DNA of 64,000 nucleotides from NCBI GenBank assembly GCA_963920665.1, contig OY987266.1, positions 18,836,248-18,900,247 of the forward strand, in the 5' to 3' direction. This document shows positions 47,236-59,739 of the stretch, in pieces. The notes beneath the pieces are model-generated. The model was not told the origin of the DNA. It saw only the letters and a list, made by a program, of their open reading frames with translations, and did not search any database. This stretch comes from Straminergon stramineum. Its lineage: Eukaryota > Streptophyta > Bryopsida > Hypnales > Calliergonaceae. Both the position numbers and the translations under genes were made by a program. Every line of letters starts with the position of its first letter. Positions within the stretch are counted from its first letter, which is position 1.

Positions 47236-49675
47236 ATCACAGACATGCAATGTGTTTGAGACAACCAAGGCAGCAGTAAATTATACTCAAATGAAAATAA
47301 AGAGGCTTTAGGGACTAGGTACTGTGAAAGTAGAATCCTCAGCATGAAAAATAGCATGTGGAGATATGGAAGTGGGAAGAGACGTTATTTCCAGGTTGAA
47401 CTTTCATATGACTGGGCATAGCCTCAATGGTTGGATACTCATCAATGAAGGATACTATAACAGTTAAAGCGTAAAATTATGAAACAAAATCATGCTCTCT
47501 TGATCCAATCCTTGGTTTCCACCTCTACTGAAACGGAATCCATTGGAGTACAATGGTTGAGTGGAAATGGGATTCTGGTCAATGAGAACCTCTAGAGAAT
47601 GTATCATGCCGTTCTCCTATTCTGAAACCCTGTAACATGGAATTTGTGAGCCTCTTACACAGGGTTTTCAAAAGACTTACAGTGTGACCACTTTCACAAG
47701 TGCTGTGAAAATCTGGGGGTTTATATTGCCGTCCAGTTGGTTGTTGCTCAAGTTTCTGCAAGTAAGTGAAAAATTTCAATTAGTATTTTTCTTCTCTGTC
47801 TAACTTCCATTTGATCCACCAAGATAAGAATCAAGGAAATCGCATTCTGGATTAAAATAATGCAGGAGAAAACCTACAGATAGGTTTCCTTGAGCAATCA
47901 ATATTATTGTAGCAGCCCTAATCTCAAATCCCCTTTCGAAACAGTGAAATTGAAAGCCTATTGCTTAATTGCAAGTGTGTAACACATTAGGGTTTATGAA
48001 ATGTACATAATCTCCACCGAGGACAATTGATCCAGCTGTGGAAGGCTACCAGTAAACATATTGTTGTTCATGGTTCTGCAAGGAATGAGAAACTGCTTTA
48101 TCAGCAAAGCCCCCTTTACAAGCAGGTGGAATCAAATCAACGAACTCACCCGTAAATCTGGAATTGAAGGTCTGCATGAGTCAAGAGAATGAAATATCCA
48201 ATGGATCAGAGTGAGTCTTGTGGAGTCCAGCTTACATTTCTATGATGTTAAGGGGGAATTGTTGGGGTATTTCGCCAGTCAAGTTGTTGTTACTCACGTC
48301 ACTGTGTCGACAAATGCACGAGAGAAAGTTTCACATAATTTTTTATTTAGTATTTCAACATAGCTGATGTAAATGAATATGGGTGACACATCCTATAGCG
48401 GAAACACAGGCATTTTATGCAAGCAATGATGCAAGGCAAGCAATGCAAAGCAATGCAATGAGAAGAATTCAGTGTGTAGGTACTTACACAACCTGAAGAA
48501 ATTCCAAATTTTGAAGAACCCACCCTTGCAACTTTCCATTTAACATCAAACCTGGTATCTTGCTGCACAACAGAGAGAGGCACAATATGTGAATACTAAA
48601 GCCCAGCCAGCCAGAGTAGAGGGTATCGAAAAGCAGAGGCTAGGGTTCTGAAAAAACAGATCGTTATGGATATTAGCTTCTGCAACCTGGCAACATCAAA
48701 AACAAGAACAAGAACACAATGAAATGCATAATCGCGTTTGAATTGCAAGAACAGGACATGCATGTAACATTGATGTGAAATGGAAACTCTTACATGGATG
48801 TAATGAAATTGTCCGGCGAGCACAAAATGCCATACCACGCTGCCCCACAGGGATCGCCATTATTCTGAGTCCACCCAGTAAGCCTTGGATTTTGATTAAA
48901 GTCATTGAACATCGTCGATAATGCATTAACTGCACCCAAAGTCACCACACAAGCCAAAATGGATCAGTCTCTCAGAATCACCTCCAAAGTCTCCAGACCT
49001 AACTTGACAAGCAGCACAAGTCTTCCACAGATCACACCTTTAGTAGTAATTCAACTGAGCAAGTGACTGCAGAATGTGGAGAACCAACCCAAATCAATGC
49101 CAACATTTCTTTGGAAGTTAGTACTCCAGAATCGTCTCAATTGGCATGAAACTTATGATCATAGTCCTTAAATTCGCGTGTTTCAATGCACCAAATTTGT
49201 GACATTCAAATGCACAGAGATCTAAACCTAGGTCGTACGATTGAGTAAAGATTTGAGCTTTCCAGACGAAAGCCAATCTCTTGAAATTTCACCATGTTAA
49301 TTAATACTTGACAATTATTATCAAGAATGTTTACTGAAAAACTATAGCGTTCCCGCACATTAACAGCTTCAAATTCAGTTGCGCATCTCCACATTGTCGA
49401 ATTCTTAACATTAAGATCGATCCCCACAGAGGTCCATTCCAATATTGATCTCTAGCTAGTGACATTCAAAATGGGCCGGGAAGGACACTTCACACCAACT
49501 AAAATAAGAATGCTTCAGCAAAAGCTCTAGCAAGGCGATGGAAAACCGGGAATTGGAGAGACAGAAAGCTTTGCTTACCTTCACTAGGATCTGAAACTCC
49601 ATTCACGAAGCTCACCACCGACACCAAAACAGCATAGAAAAGTAGTCCCCCTCCAGCTCCTTTCCTAATTGCCAT
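40817..49675 (-). CDS. SRF: STRUBBELIG-RECEPTOR FAMILY leucine-rich repeat receptor-like kinase, 16 coding exons
   Basis: Exons: 49675-49579, 48929-48794, 48562-48488, 48301-48236, 48075-48007, 47755-47681, 47222-47151, 47016-46945, 46781-46719, 45882-45608, 45141-45109, 44466-43899, 42909-42771, 42581-42442, 42112-41962 and 40957-40817. All have GT-AG ends, join in phase and give 723 codons, normal for SRFs. Residues 1-26 are a signal peptide; 33-78 the SUB-type cap with [18 protein letters not shown]; 79-241 about six LRRs, mostly one per 66-75-bp exon; 242-280 Ser/Thr/Pro-rich; 281-304 a membrane helix followed by RRRR; 345-400 Pro-rich; then the kinase ([16 protein letters not shown] at 546-548, DCG at 566-568, [20 protein letters not shown]). 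The catalytic Asp of HRD is Ser, so it is probably a weak or dead kinase signalling through partners, as reported for STRUBBELIG. It would act at the plasma membrane. Confidence 0.9.
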
Positions 49676-50500
49676 TTGTTCCCCCCAAAATGCCAATCTC
49701 TCCACTCACATTGGCTCCCCCAGGTCTTCAATTTGCTTTCTAAGGTTCCAATACACCCTTCAATTCCAACAACATGATCTAGATTCACGACGCACTAGCT
49801 CGCGCGTGCCCGGCCCGGAGCTGTGAGCTGAGTCTTGTCGTTACACACCCCAAATTCGAATTCAAAGAAAGTTTTCAGAGGGGAAGGGAAAGATTCAAGC
49901 GAGCTTCTGTGACAGCAACAAAGCTTCTCGAGACTTGATGAGGGAGGCGGGGTTGACAGCAACCCGTCACTTCGAATTATCACCCATTCATAGTAAATAA
50001 TTGAGGCGGGATCTTGGGGATGCAGATGGGTACTTTTTTTTTATTACACGGTGGTTTTCATTAAAAAATTTCATTGAAAATTGAAAAATTTTGTGTGTTT
50101 TTTGCGCGCGTGTGTGTCTGTGTTGGATTGTTGCAGTGGATTTGACTTTGGATCCATCGGACTAAGTGTGCCGCAATGTTGAAGAAGTTTGAGTGAGGGA
50201 CGGTGTGTGCTGGTGAGCTTGGTGTGAGTGATGCAGGACCTGGTCTCTTGTCCCGGGACCCAGGCAGCTCTAATTATTGGGGCTACCTATTCAGTTGATT
50301 GGGATGAACAATCATTCCCTTTGGAAAGAGACAAAAGTAAAGCAAAAAATTTAAAAAGATTGGAAAGCTTTGATTGATGGCGGACTTGTCTGGTATGGGA
50401 AAATCAATTAATTAGCGGTTCGAGAGGGATAAGTTTAGGCCAATGGTTCTTTCTGCCTTTCTTCTTCTTTTATACGGATGAGATGAAAATTCCTAACTGT
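49676..50500. promoter_or_regulatory. Upstream region of the SRF gene
   Basis: Should contain the promoter and 5' leader of the SRF gene on the minus strand. CT/GA-rich stretches lie near 49860-49960 on the minus strand. I could not place a TATA box or start site confidently. A TGTGTGTCTGTG-type GT-rich patch follows CGCGCGTG at about 50105-50125. Confidence 0.35.
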
Positions 50501-50509
50501 AAAGAGTTT

Positions 50510-51650
50510 CGTAGGACGGTGGCACTTTGGGGGCAGTGAGAAAAAAATGAAAAAAAAAGTGTTTTTTTTCAAAATTTGTACTAGATTACTATGGGAATAG
50601 GTGGAAAAAATTTCAGAATCTTTGACTATACAAATTGAAAGATTGTAACATTTGAAGTTAGAAGAAAAAGTTTTTTTTGCCTTGCCTAGTTGGGCCAACA
50701 GACTTGAACTCCTAGAGTGAGATTTTAACACCACACATGGTTATTATTTTTTACATTTGCATCTTGTATCATGTTGGTTACACACCTATCAAATTTCAGA
50801 ATTAGAGGAGGAATTTTGCTCAATCATGTTGCTTGAAGTTGCCTATGCTACAAGAAAAGGTTAGGACAACATAACTTTTGATCTAGAAACACGATTAGAA
50901 AAAAAATTATATTCACACTAAGGGGGTACACGCTCATACCTTGTGTCAAAATGTCATGAACATGCAACCCAAATTGATTTTGTGGAATTTGGTCAAAGGA
51001 ATCTCTCGAAACTATCCCAAAACTAACAAAAAAAAAATGCATCTATAATGGTCATATTCCTTACCTGAATGGTCACAATATTTCCTAAAATGGTCGCAAA
51101 ATCATCAAAGGCTTGAAAAAACAACTTTTTGTGATGGATTTATATTAAATAGGTAGAACTTCCTATAGTCGGTACTAAGTCACTCCATTATTGTCATCAA
51201 AGATATTGATTGTGGGCATTGACCCCTAACTCCCCAACTCCCCATATATGGTCAATTTGAAATACCAAGATCATTTTGGTTTGGGCAATTAAATTCCTTT
51301 AACCATTTAAAAAAAAATTATAGGACAATTTTGAATATTAACTATTAAAAACTTTTATTTTTCATTGGAAAAGGTAAATATTTGATTTTTGAGAGGTCTT
51401 CGAAGGCATATATGTACCATTAGTGAAATCTAAAGCTTGTGAATTATACTTCATTTCCTAGCTTTGAGCAAGGCTTGCCAATTTCATTTCATTTGAACCC
51501 TAAAAAATTGTGCTTATCCATTTGCTTTGAAAATGGTCCCATTGGAAAGAGTAAAATGTTTTCATGATTTTCACCATTGAAAATTTAAACATGCAAGTCT
51601 TGATTTGAAGTTATTTGCAATTTTTATTTGTAGAAAAATTGCATTACAAC
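50510..51650. repeat. A+T-rich duplicated block, copy 1 (partner 52350-53480)
   Basis: Direct repeat of a block with landmarks GGGCAGTGAGAAAAAAATGA, CTATGGGAAT-GTGGAAAAAATTTCAGAA, CTAGAGTGAGATTTT, CATGGTTATT, CAACATAACTTTTGAT, CACCTTGTGTCAAAAT-like and TTGATTTTTGAGAGGTCTTC. Identity looks moderate (many substitutions). It has no coding frame and carries the empty site for the insertion annotated at 52468-52726. Confidence 0.7.
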
Positions 51651-52467
51651 AATTGCAAGGCCTAGGGGGATTACTCTTGAGTTTTTAGAAAACTACTTGA
51701 GTTAAAAGATAGGGTCCATTTAATTCTAAGGGGGGAAAATTTTATATAATATTTAGGGCTACTGTAGGGTCCATGAAATTCCACAGACTATAGTAGATAT
51801 AAATTAGGCTACATAAAAACATCATATAATAGGAAATTTTATTAATAAGTTAGCCTTAACAGATAAGGGGTGTGCAAATTTTTCATAGTACATTGAATAT
51901 AGATAAGGACAAATAATTTCAAGTAGATAATTAAATGGAGACAATTAAGAAAATCTACAATGAAGGGTAGTTGACTAAAATTGTGCCATTGTACTAATAG
52001 CATACATATCAAAAAAATTAATTGTAAATGTAGGAAATTGACCACAAATGACACAAATTGTCACATTGCACAAATAGGGAGGTTTGCCTTAGAGGATTCA
52101 ATGACCTAAAAAATGTACAATACAGAGATAGAATTTATAGTCCATTTAATTTCAATCTTTGAAGCCATATGTATTAACTCCTAAGTGCCCAATTGATCAT
52201 ATATGGTCAATCTAAAATTTCAAGCTTGTTTTGGACTTTTGATATAGGCAATTAAATTCATTTGATTGTTTTAAATTTTTTTATGGGCAGTTTTGACTTT
52301 TGAAGGTTAACCCCTAAAGGACCAAGGCACATTTTAGACACAAATTGTTAAAAACTGCCACTTTTTAGGGCAGTGAGAAAAAAATGAAATTTTTTTTTTT
52401 TCAAAATTCAACCATACAAATTTATACTAGACTACTATGGGAATGTGTGGAAAAAATTTCAGAAACT

Positions 52468-52533
52468 TTCATTAGGAAAATTCTGAGCTCTAAACAAGGC
52501 TGCGAATTCTACATCCCCACGGTGCAATTATGG

Positions 52534-52627
<94 letters not shown>

Positions 52628-52726
52628 TTTTTTCCAAGAAAAATATTTTTTCTATACTAACACCGCAAGGGTGCCGAAAATCTAGTACTAGTAACCTTGT
52701 TTAGAGCTCAGAATTTTCCTAATGAA
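52468..52726. mobile_element. Fold-back/MITE-like element, 32-bp perfect TIRs around a microsatellite
   Basis: Bases 52468-52499 and 52695-52726 are exact inverted repeats (outer end TTCATTAGGAAAATTCTGAG). The interior holds a TA run (about 52538-52581), a TTA run and a TTTA run. The related block at 50510-51650 lacks it: there CAGAATCTTTGAC continues directly to TATACAAATTG. No target duplication is obvious, so it may be a fold-back element or an inverted duplication around an expanding microsatellite. Confidence 0.7.
52538..52630. repeat. Compound microsatellite (TA)n-(TTA)n-(TTTA)n
   Basis: About 22 TA units, then about ten TTA units, then about five TTTA units, all inside the fold-back element. 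Probably unstable in length. Confidence 0.95.
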
Positions 52727-53959
52727 CAATACAAACTGAAAGATTATGACGTTTGAAGTTAGGAGAAAAAGTGTTTTTTTGACCTTGCCCGATAGGGCCA
52801 GCATCCTTTAACTCCTCCTAGAGTGAGATTTTTGTACTACACATGGTTATTTTTTTGACATTTGCATCTTATATTATGTAAGTTACATACTTGCTGAATT
52901 TCAGAAGTAGAGGAGGTGTTTTGCACGTGCTGCTCGAAGTTGCCCCAACTACCCGAAAAGTTTAGGGCAACATAACTTTTGATCCAGGCACCTGATCGGA
53001 AAAAAATATTACATTGACACTTAGGGGATATATATTCACACCTTGTGTCAAAATTTGAAGAATATCTATTACAAAATGACTTCATACAAACCTACCCGAG
53101 ATTATCTTCATATATTCAATGGTCATTCGGTCCTTTAGGGGTTAAATATTTGAAATTTTTTACTTTTCATTGAAAAAGGTTAATATTTGATTTTTGAGAT
53201 GTCTTCAGAGGCATATATGTACAATAAGAGAGGAGTAGAGCTTACTAATTATACTTCATTTCCTAGCTTTGAGCAAAGTTTGTCAATTTCACTTGGTTTG
53301 AAATCTAAGAAATTGTACTTATCCATTTGCTTTGAAATGGTCCCAATGGAAAGAGTAAAGAATTTTCATGATTTTCACCAATGACAATTTAAACATACAA
53401 ATGCGGATTTGGAATTATTTTCAATTTCTACCTATGAACAAAAATTATATTTTAACAATTGCAAGATAGATTGTGTAATGAGTTTGATAGATCTTCATTT
53501 GAACTTAAGGTTTTTGGAAGTGCATTTTAGTGTGCTAATACAATTTTTTGTTAGTCATATTACTTCTAATCCCCCAAAAAATTTATATGCAAATTTATCA
53601 AACATTGTGGGGAGGGACAATATACTAAAAATAAAAAATGTACATTTTTCTTGTTATAATCTTACAACTCCTACACAATTTCACATTCAAAGATGAAAAT
53701 CACACTAATAAGAAAGCTCTTTAAACATCTATATGGTTATATTTTGAAAAAAATAATTTACTCAACTCATATTCTCAAATCTCATTTATTAAAGAAAGTT
53801 TATCATAGGTTCATACAAGACTTCAAGGGGCCATTTCATATGTGCATGCAATGGGAGTTTGTCTAATTGTCTTGTAATAGGTTGATTTACCTCAAGTGTT
53901 ATTTGAATATTTTACAATTGGGATGTTATTTGTGTATTTGTTGTTTCACTATCCATACC

Positions 53960-54175
53960 TTAAGCTAGTTTGTTTGTTTTGTTTTGTTTGTTTGTCACAC
54001 TAAGATCTCTTAGACCATGCATCCCAAGGTCACATTCTTAATACTATCGGAAAACTCTCTATGAGGAGGGGTACACAAGCTATATTTTGTAGTGTTTGAA
54101 CCTAAAGTGAGAAAGATATTAAAATTTGAAGTTTATATGAATTAAAAAATTGAATGAAATTATCTTTTATTTGAA
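53960..54175. repeat. Dispersed A+T-rich repeat (partner 58670-58860)
   Basis: Shared landmarks in the same order: TTGTTTTGTTTGTTTG/GTTTGTTATGGTGAGAT, GTGCATCCC or CATGCATCCC, TACCATTAGAAAACTCTCTA (one to two differences), GAGGGGT-CACAA, and AAAGATATT followed by GAATxAAAAAA. Non-coding; the family is not recognised. Confidence 0.6.
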
Positions 54176-54389
54176 AAAAACACAGAATTTTTACATCACA
54201 TGTCCAAATGCTGTGAAACAAAGCCCTTGCGCTCTTTCCTACATCAAAAGATTATTTTTAAATTTAAAACTTGGAATATTTCTTTAATTTTTATTTTGGT
54301 TGTAGCAACAACACAGGGTACATTATTAATTTTGAAACTTTGCACTCTCAAGTTGGGAACACAAAGAGAATATTAATGTAATATTTATT

Positions 54390-54460
54390 AGTTTTTTTTA
54401 ATCCAAAGTTTATTCCAAACAATTGCAAAGAACAAATGGCCAAAAGCCAAAGTCAAGATC
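54390..54460 (-). mobile_element. Short LINE 3'-end fragment
   Basis: A T-run followed by AATCCAAAGTTTATTCCAA, then AACAAATGGCCAAAAGCC. This parallels the 3' end of the LINE at 14210-14285 (T-run, AACCTGGAGTTTATTCCAAG, AACAAACGGCGGAAAGCC). It looks like a severely 5'-truncated insertion or a SINE sharing the LINE tail. The right boundary was not determined. Confidence 0.55.
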
Positions 54461-54792
54461 TCACAACTAATTTTTAATAAAAATATTGTATGTTCAATGC
54501 TATGAAAATCATATTCTCTTACAATGCACTTTAATATTTTATTAATCCAATTTCCATACATGCTTTTCAACAAAAATAAATAAAACAAATTGTTCCTTGA
54601 GCAGTCCTCAAATTACATTAATCATTTAATTATCAACCTAAAGGAGTTCAAAAAGTGCCTTTTCAACGTATTGAAAATTTGTTAGTGTTTGCCTAAATGA
54701 GTATTAGAATGTATAAAATTTCAAACTTGATTAGAAGTCAAATACATTCATTTGTTGTGATGGTAGAGAATTTCATTCAAGGTGAGAGATTT

Positions 54793-54933
54793 CACTACTA
54801 GAAATATGGTCTAAGTTACTATGAGTAAACCAAGGAAATGATCCATGAGAAGACTTACATAGCAACTTAGACCATGTATGGGCCTTTTCATGATTTTTCC
54901 TTGGTCTTCTACAACTGGATTTCCATAGTAGTG
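54793..54933. mobile_element. Miniature CACTA-type element, 141 bp, TSD TTT
   Basis: Left end CACTACTAGAAATATGG; right end, on the other strand, CACTACTATGGAAATCC. Both sides are flanked by TTT (54790-54792 and 54934-54936). The interior is strongly self-complementary: ATGGTCTAAGTTACTATG (near 54806) pairs with CATAGCAACTTAGACCAT (near 54857), and ACCAAGGAAA pairs with TTTCCTTGGT, so the whole element could fold into a hairpin. It has no coding frame. Size and ends fit a CACTA MITE. Confidence 0.75.
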
Positions 54934-57900
54934 TTTGCAACTTGGTATAACTTGAAACAAGAAAAATATGCCATAAATTATATTCCTAAAAGCAATGTTT
55001 TGAAATTCTTTGTTGTAAGGTATATATATAATAATATCTAGTAAATTCTATTCAATGGACAATTGCACTAAATGGTTGCATTCTTGAATATTTTCTTAAT
55101 ATTTATAAACTAAAAATTATATAGGATTGATAAACCTTATTAGGAGAACAACCTCTAATTAGTAATGTGTTATATTTTGTCATTTTTAGAAGTCAAATAT
55201 TCTTTTTGAAACTATTAAAATTAAAATTAAAAAGACAAGATAAAAAAATTTATGACCTTTTTATTTACATGTGGAGGAAAATCCAAGTTGAAATTATTAT
55301 TTTTAGATTTTTAACACGATTTTGGGTGTTAGAATACCTACAAGGTGTACTTTATTTTTCCATTTTCAAAAAATTTCAAGTTTGAACTCCATTTTGATTG
55401 TAAAGATAATATCAATCAAAGTTTGAGTTCCACGTAAAAAAAGTTTAACAAATCTAATTGTAGTCCACTTGAAAATTATTGCTATTGAAAACCTAATGTA
55501 ATTGCCAACTAGATGATACTTTAATGGATAAAAAAACTTTAGTATGATATATATCCTATAATTCCTATCAAATTTTTAATTATTAATGTAATATTCTATT
55601 GTTGTTGTCTCATTCATATTTTCATAACATTTTTCTATAATTTTCAATTTGATAAAAAAAGATTAAGAAAAAGATGCACTATATGTAAATTTGAGAATTT
55701 TTTAGCACCTTTATAAGTCATATTTCTATCCAGAACTTCTAAACTTTACAATAATCTTAATTTATATTGAATATTACAAAGACATTCAAAATATTACTAA
55801 TTGATTAATAAAGTAGGTGGGAAAAAATGCATGGATCTAAGGGGATGAAGGATTTGGCAATGGTGTTGTAAGATTTTATTTCATAATCTTTGCATTGGAA
55901 TTGACACAATTCTCAAATACTCCCTTTGTCCCATTATACTAATGTCTTTTGTTTTTTCATTTTTTAGTCCCATAATATTACTCCTTTTTTATTTTTTCAT
56001 TTGTTCAAAATTTCTTGTGCCATTTACCAATATACTTCGAACCTTGCTACAAACCCAATTTTAGAGTTGAAGATGAAAATTTAAATCTTGAGTTCAACTA
56101 ATGAAATGAAGCACAATAAGTAAAGTTTATTGTTTTCTTTATAAATCTAAAAAAATCTTAAAATCTCATATTTTTGAATAATTCAAAGTCCATTCAATCT
56201 GGGACTAAATTTTAATGACAATCTTCTAAAATATTATCAAATTTTATTAAATTTCTAAATTCAATGTTTTTTTTGTAAACCATCTACATGGCTACACTTG
56301 ATTGTTTCCATTAAGAGATCCAAAAATTTGAATTTTTCACAAATGTTTAGCTCATTTTGTAAGGGTAAAGCATCTAACTCCTTGATTTCTATAAACATCA
56401 ATTTCAATTTCTCTTACAATCATAAACTCAAAACACATTGCTCATTTACAACATCATTTGATCTTTACATGATTTAATCCATCTAGTCCAAATAGTCCCT
56501 TGGGGATACTCTTCAAGGTTTGGGCAAGTACATATGATCCCAATTTTTTTCAACATTTTCTGAATTTTTTTTCAAGATAAGAAAATTGATTAGATTTTTG
56601 GAAATATAGTTTTTATTTCAATCAGGCCCAAGAGCAAAAGTTATGCCACAATAAGCCCCAAACCAAAAAGGGTAGACAAAAGAATAAAAATAAAAATAAT
56701 TTTTAAAAATGGTTTCTTATAGATCATATTTTTGTCTATGTGGAAGATTTGATTCATTTTATTGGGATGAATAATGTGAAAGTTATGAAGCTACTCGTTT
56801 TATAGGCAATCTGAGTAAATTTTTGAGAAAATAATGTATTGAGTTCATTTTTAAGATCAATTTTAACAACTTAAAAAAAGAAGTTGTGTATGGTTTAATT
56901 TGCTTTCTAGAACAACTTGACTATTGGAATTAGTGTCTTTCAATTCCATCTTAGAGCAATCAACAATTTTTTTTCCTTCTATCTTGTACCTCTTTCAATT
57001 TTAAAAAATTTAAATAGTGAAATTACATGATTTAAAAAAAATTCTAACTACTAATTAAATTATTCAAAATAAAAATAATTAAACCCACAATCTGTAGCGC
57101 AAAAATTTTAAGTTAAGAGGATCCAAAACTACTTGTAATCTCTTTATGCTAGGAACCAAAAAACAAATTCTTTACTTTAAATGCTTATATCTTGTGATTG
57201 ATACAATCAAAGTTTTTGGAAATGTCTTCTAAACATTCTCATATAAGTCTAGAGTAAGATCCTACAATTGGGTATTGAAAAGAAATGTTAAAAAGAATTT
57301 TGGCATTGAAAATGACAATTCCTTTTTTAATGTTTTTTGACAAGAAATTGGCCTTGGGAATTAAAGGGTTAAATTTTTTTAATCAAATCCTTAACACTTT
57401 CATAACTACAAAAAAAGGACAGTAACAAGGTGAAATAAGGGGCCATTTTGAGTAATGAATAGATCTATTTATAATAATGTAGAAGCAGAAACTTGTATCT
57501 ATAATTGTATACACTTGAATTTCTCATCTCCATGCCACCTAAGTAGCCCTCTTTTTCTTTTTGTTAAATTTTTTTGAAATGGTTTGGGTAAGAGATTTTT
57601 TTTGGTGATGGTTATGTATGGTGATTTTAAATGGATAGTTTGAGTCAAGTGATTTTTGGATTCACTTATGTTACACTTATAGCCTCTAACAACCTTTTAC
57701 CTCTGAAAATGAATTACCATAATTTTATTATTATACATCTAAAAATTAACCCAACCACCCGCATTCTACTTCACAACCATTTGCCAATAGATAAAAATTC
57801 TTCAACATGTTCTCGTCTCTATTGCCACAAGAGCCCAAAAAGTGAGTTTTAGATGCAAGTACATCTACTACTAGTGGAAACTTAGACCATGTTGACTAGG

Positions 57901-58669
57901 AAAACAACTACAAGACGACCCGCTAGAAGTCAAGTTGGTCATGTGGGTCTTCTTATAGGTCTTCTCCTTGTGGGTCATTTCCGTGGTCTACGCAACCTTT
58001 CCTTTGTTTGTACTCGTGCTTGTGCTTATGGGTATGGTACCCTTTACCTCTCTACGCAACGATAATGCCGAACATGAGTCTCCTTTATGCAAATGTGTCT
58101 CACTTATTGGATGGAATCGTTCTTTGGAACAAAGCATTGAAAGCCTGTGAGATTGCCAAGTGGATGGAATTGACAAAAACGAAAAAACGAAAAAACAAAA
58201 CATCCTAAAGGGGGAGGGAGGGAGGGTCCCAGAAAAGGTTCAAAATTTGCTTGATATCCTTTCATTTGGGGAAGGGGGGGGACTTGGCCCCTTTTTTGGA
58301 CTGCTGTCTAACCCCGTCTCCCCCACCAAGCAAATAATTGAGCCAATGATGAACGTGCAAGGGTGTTTCTGTCTCTCTCTGCATGTCTTGGAGTGAGGAC
58401 CCAGAATGTCGTATTCAAGGATGAAAAACAGGCTGGACTGAAAGGATGAGTTTCATCCAGTTTCGAACCTTGGAAAGAACGCGGCCCTATCACCGAGGGG
58501 GAGTGGTTTGTTTGTCCTATCTATACTGCAATAACAAATATATAAGTCCAAGTGAAGTAAAAGTATGTAAAGAAAAGAATTACACATCTATGTATTTATA
58601 ATGTATTTATAAGTCCATTTGCTATTTTTTGAAGTTGAAATTTTCTTGTTAATAATAAGATACCTTACA
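54934..58669. other. A+T-rich non-coding stretch
   Basis: No frame longer than about 80 codons and none with recognisable family features. A G-rich patch (GGGGGAGGGAGGGAGGG, near 58209) and a GGGGAAGGGGGGGGAC patch (near 58268) stand out from the surroundings. A GTCTAAGTT-type fragment resembling the miniature CACTA interior lies near 57880. Confidence 0.4.
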
Positions 58670-58860
58670 CGAGGTTGTTTGTTTTGTTTGTTATGGTGAG
58701 ATGTTTGGAATTGTGCATCCCCTATCGCATTCTTGGTACCATTAGAAAACTCTCTACGAAGAGGGGTGCACAAACTTTGTTTCTTAACGTTCCAACTTAT
58801 AGAAAAAAGATATTGAATTCAAAGTTTTGTGAATGAAAAAAATGAAAAAAATGAAAAAAT
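58670..58860. repeat. Dispersed A+T-rich repeat (partner 53960-54175)
   Basis: Second copy of the repeat described at 53960; ends in an ATGAAAAA microsatellite-like run (about 58827-58870). Confidence 0.6.
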
Positions 58861-59739
58861 TGTTTTTTCATTTTTATTTTATTACTATGGCAATGACCCA
58901 AGACACAATAGTTATTATAAAATAAATAAATTGTATGATAAGGTTGGTTTTTAATATAATGAAGTTAACATAAAGTTGGTTACATATGGCTTTCCAATGC
59001 CTTAATACGCATTATATGTGAATAAAAATAAGCTTTATTAATAATAGGAGGAGTTGCAATCCCAAAGAGATCATTTGGGTAAGTAAGTTAATTAAGAGTT
59101 TCTACAATTGAATCTATTAAAAAATAATAAAGAATAATGATTCAATTATTTCTTCAGAAAAAGGTGGTTTAGGATTATTTTTGAATAAAAAGCACCAAAA
59201 AAAAAGAAATTTAGGGGTTGAGAAATGACTATGATAAAAAATGGTTTGTATTAATTTGCGCAAGTTATAAAATACTATTGAGGTAGAGAAGCTTGTTTGT
59301 AATGTTTGGGTTGCCAAATAACTTAATAAGTTAGTGTAGCTTGTGTCTTGCTATGATAATCAACAAATCCATAGTATTTAATAACATCACAAAAAGATTG
59401 ATTATGAGAGGTCATGATAAATAAATACTACACAACTAATGGGTTGTTGCAATAAACACTTGTTGAATTTGTGCCAAATGGCCATTTTATATCCCCTAAA
59501 ATATAAGTCTAAAATTTTTTTCTCTAAAACTTATGCACCAAAATATTAGATCAATAGAAATTACAATACATACAAATATAATGATATTTATAGATTCAGA
59601 AAAAAAATGATAATTGGATTTTTTTTTATTTGAAAGGTAAAAAATAGTTTAATATATGTAGGGCACAGATCTTCAGTCATAAACTAAAAAACATTATGGA
59701 CCCACAAAACACCCCTTTAAAAGTTTTGGGACATACAAC
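58861..59739. other. A+T-rich non-coding stretch
   Basis: Nothing recognisable was found; no frame has family features and no clear repeat boundary is visible. Confidence 0.4.

Larger units (their letters stand above)
52350..53480. repeat. A+T-rich duplicated block, copy 2, with insertion
   Basis: Second copy of the block at 50510-51650 in the same orientation and order, split by the fold-back element at 52468-52726. Weaker relatives of the central part (a GAGTGAGATTTTxxxCTAC...GTTAxxTACACAT pattern) occur twice more near 59815-59950 and 60190-60310. Confidence 0.7.

Noticed and set aside
48150..48171. A possible 22-bp micro-exon in the SRF gene (AG acceptor and GTGAGT donor present)
   Set aside because: Including it breaks the phase; skipping it joins the exons at 48236 and 48075 in phase and gives a normal LRR ([12 protein letters not shown]).
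52384..52704. A 106-codon frame on the plus strand
   Set aside because: It is a translation of the microsatellite and fold-back arms (poly Tyr-Ile and poly-Leu).
57860..57990. A second miniature CACTA element (CTACTAGTGGAAACTTAGACC)
   Set aside because: Only one end resembles the 54.8-kb element; no convincing opposite end or target duplication.
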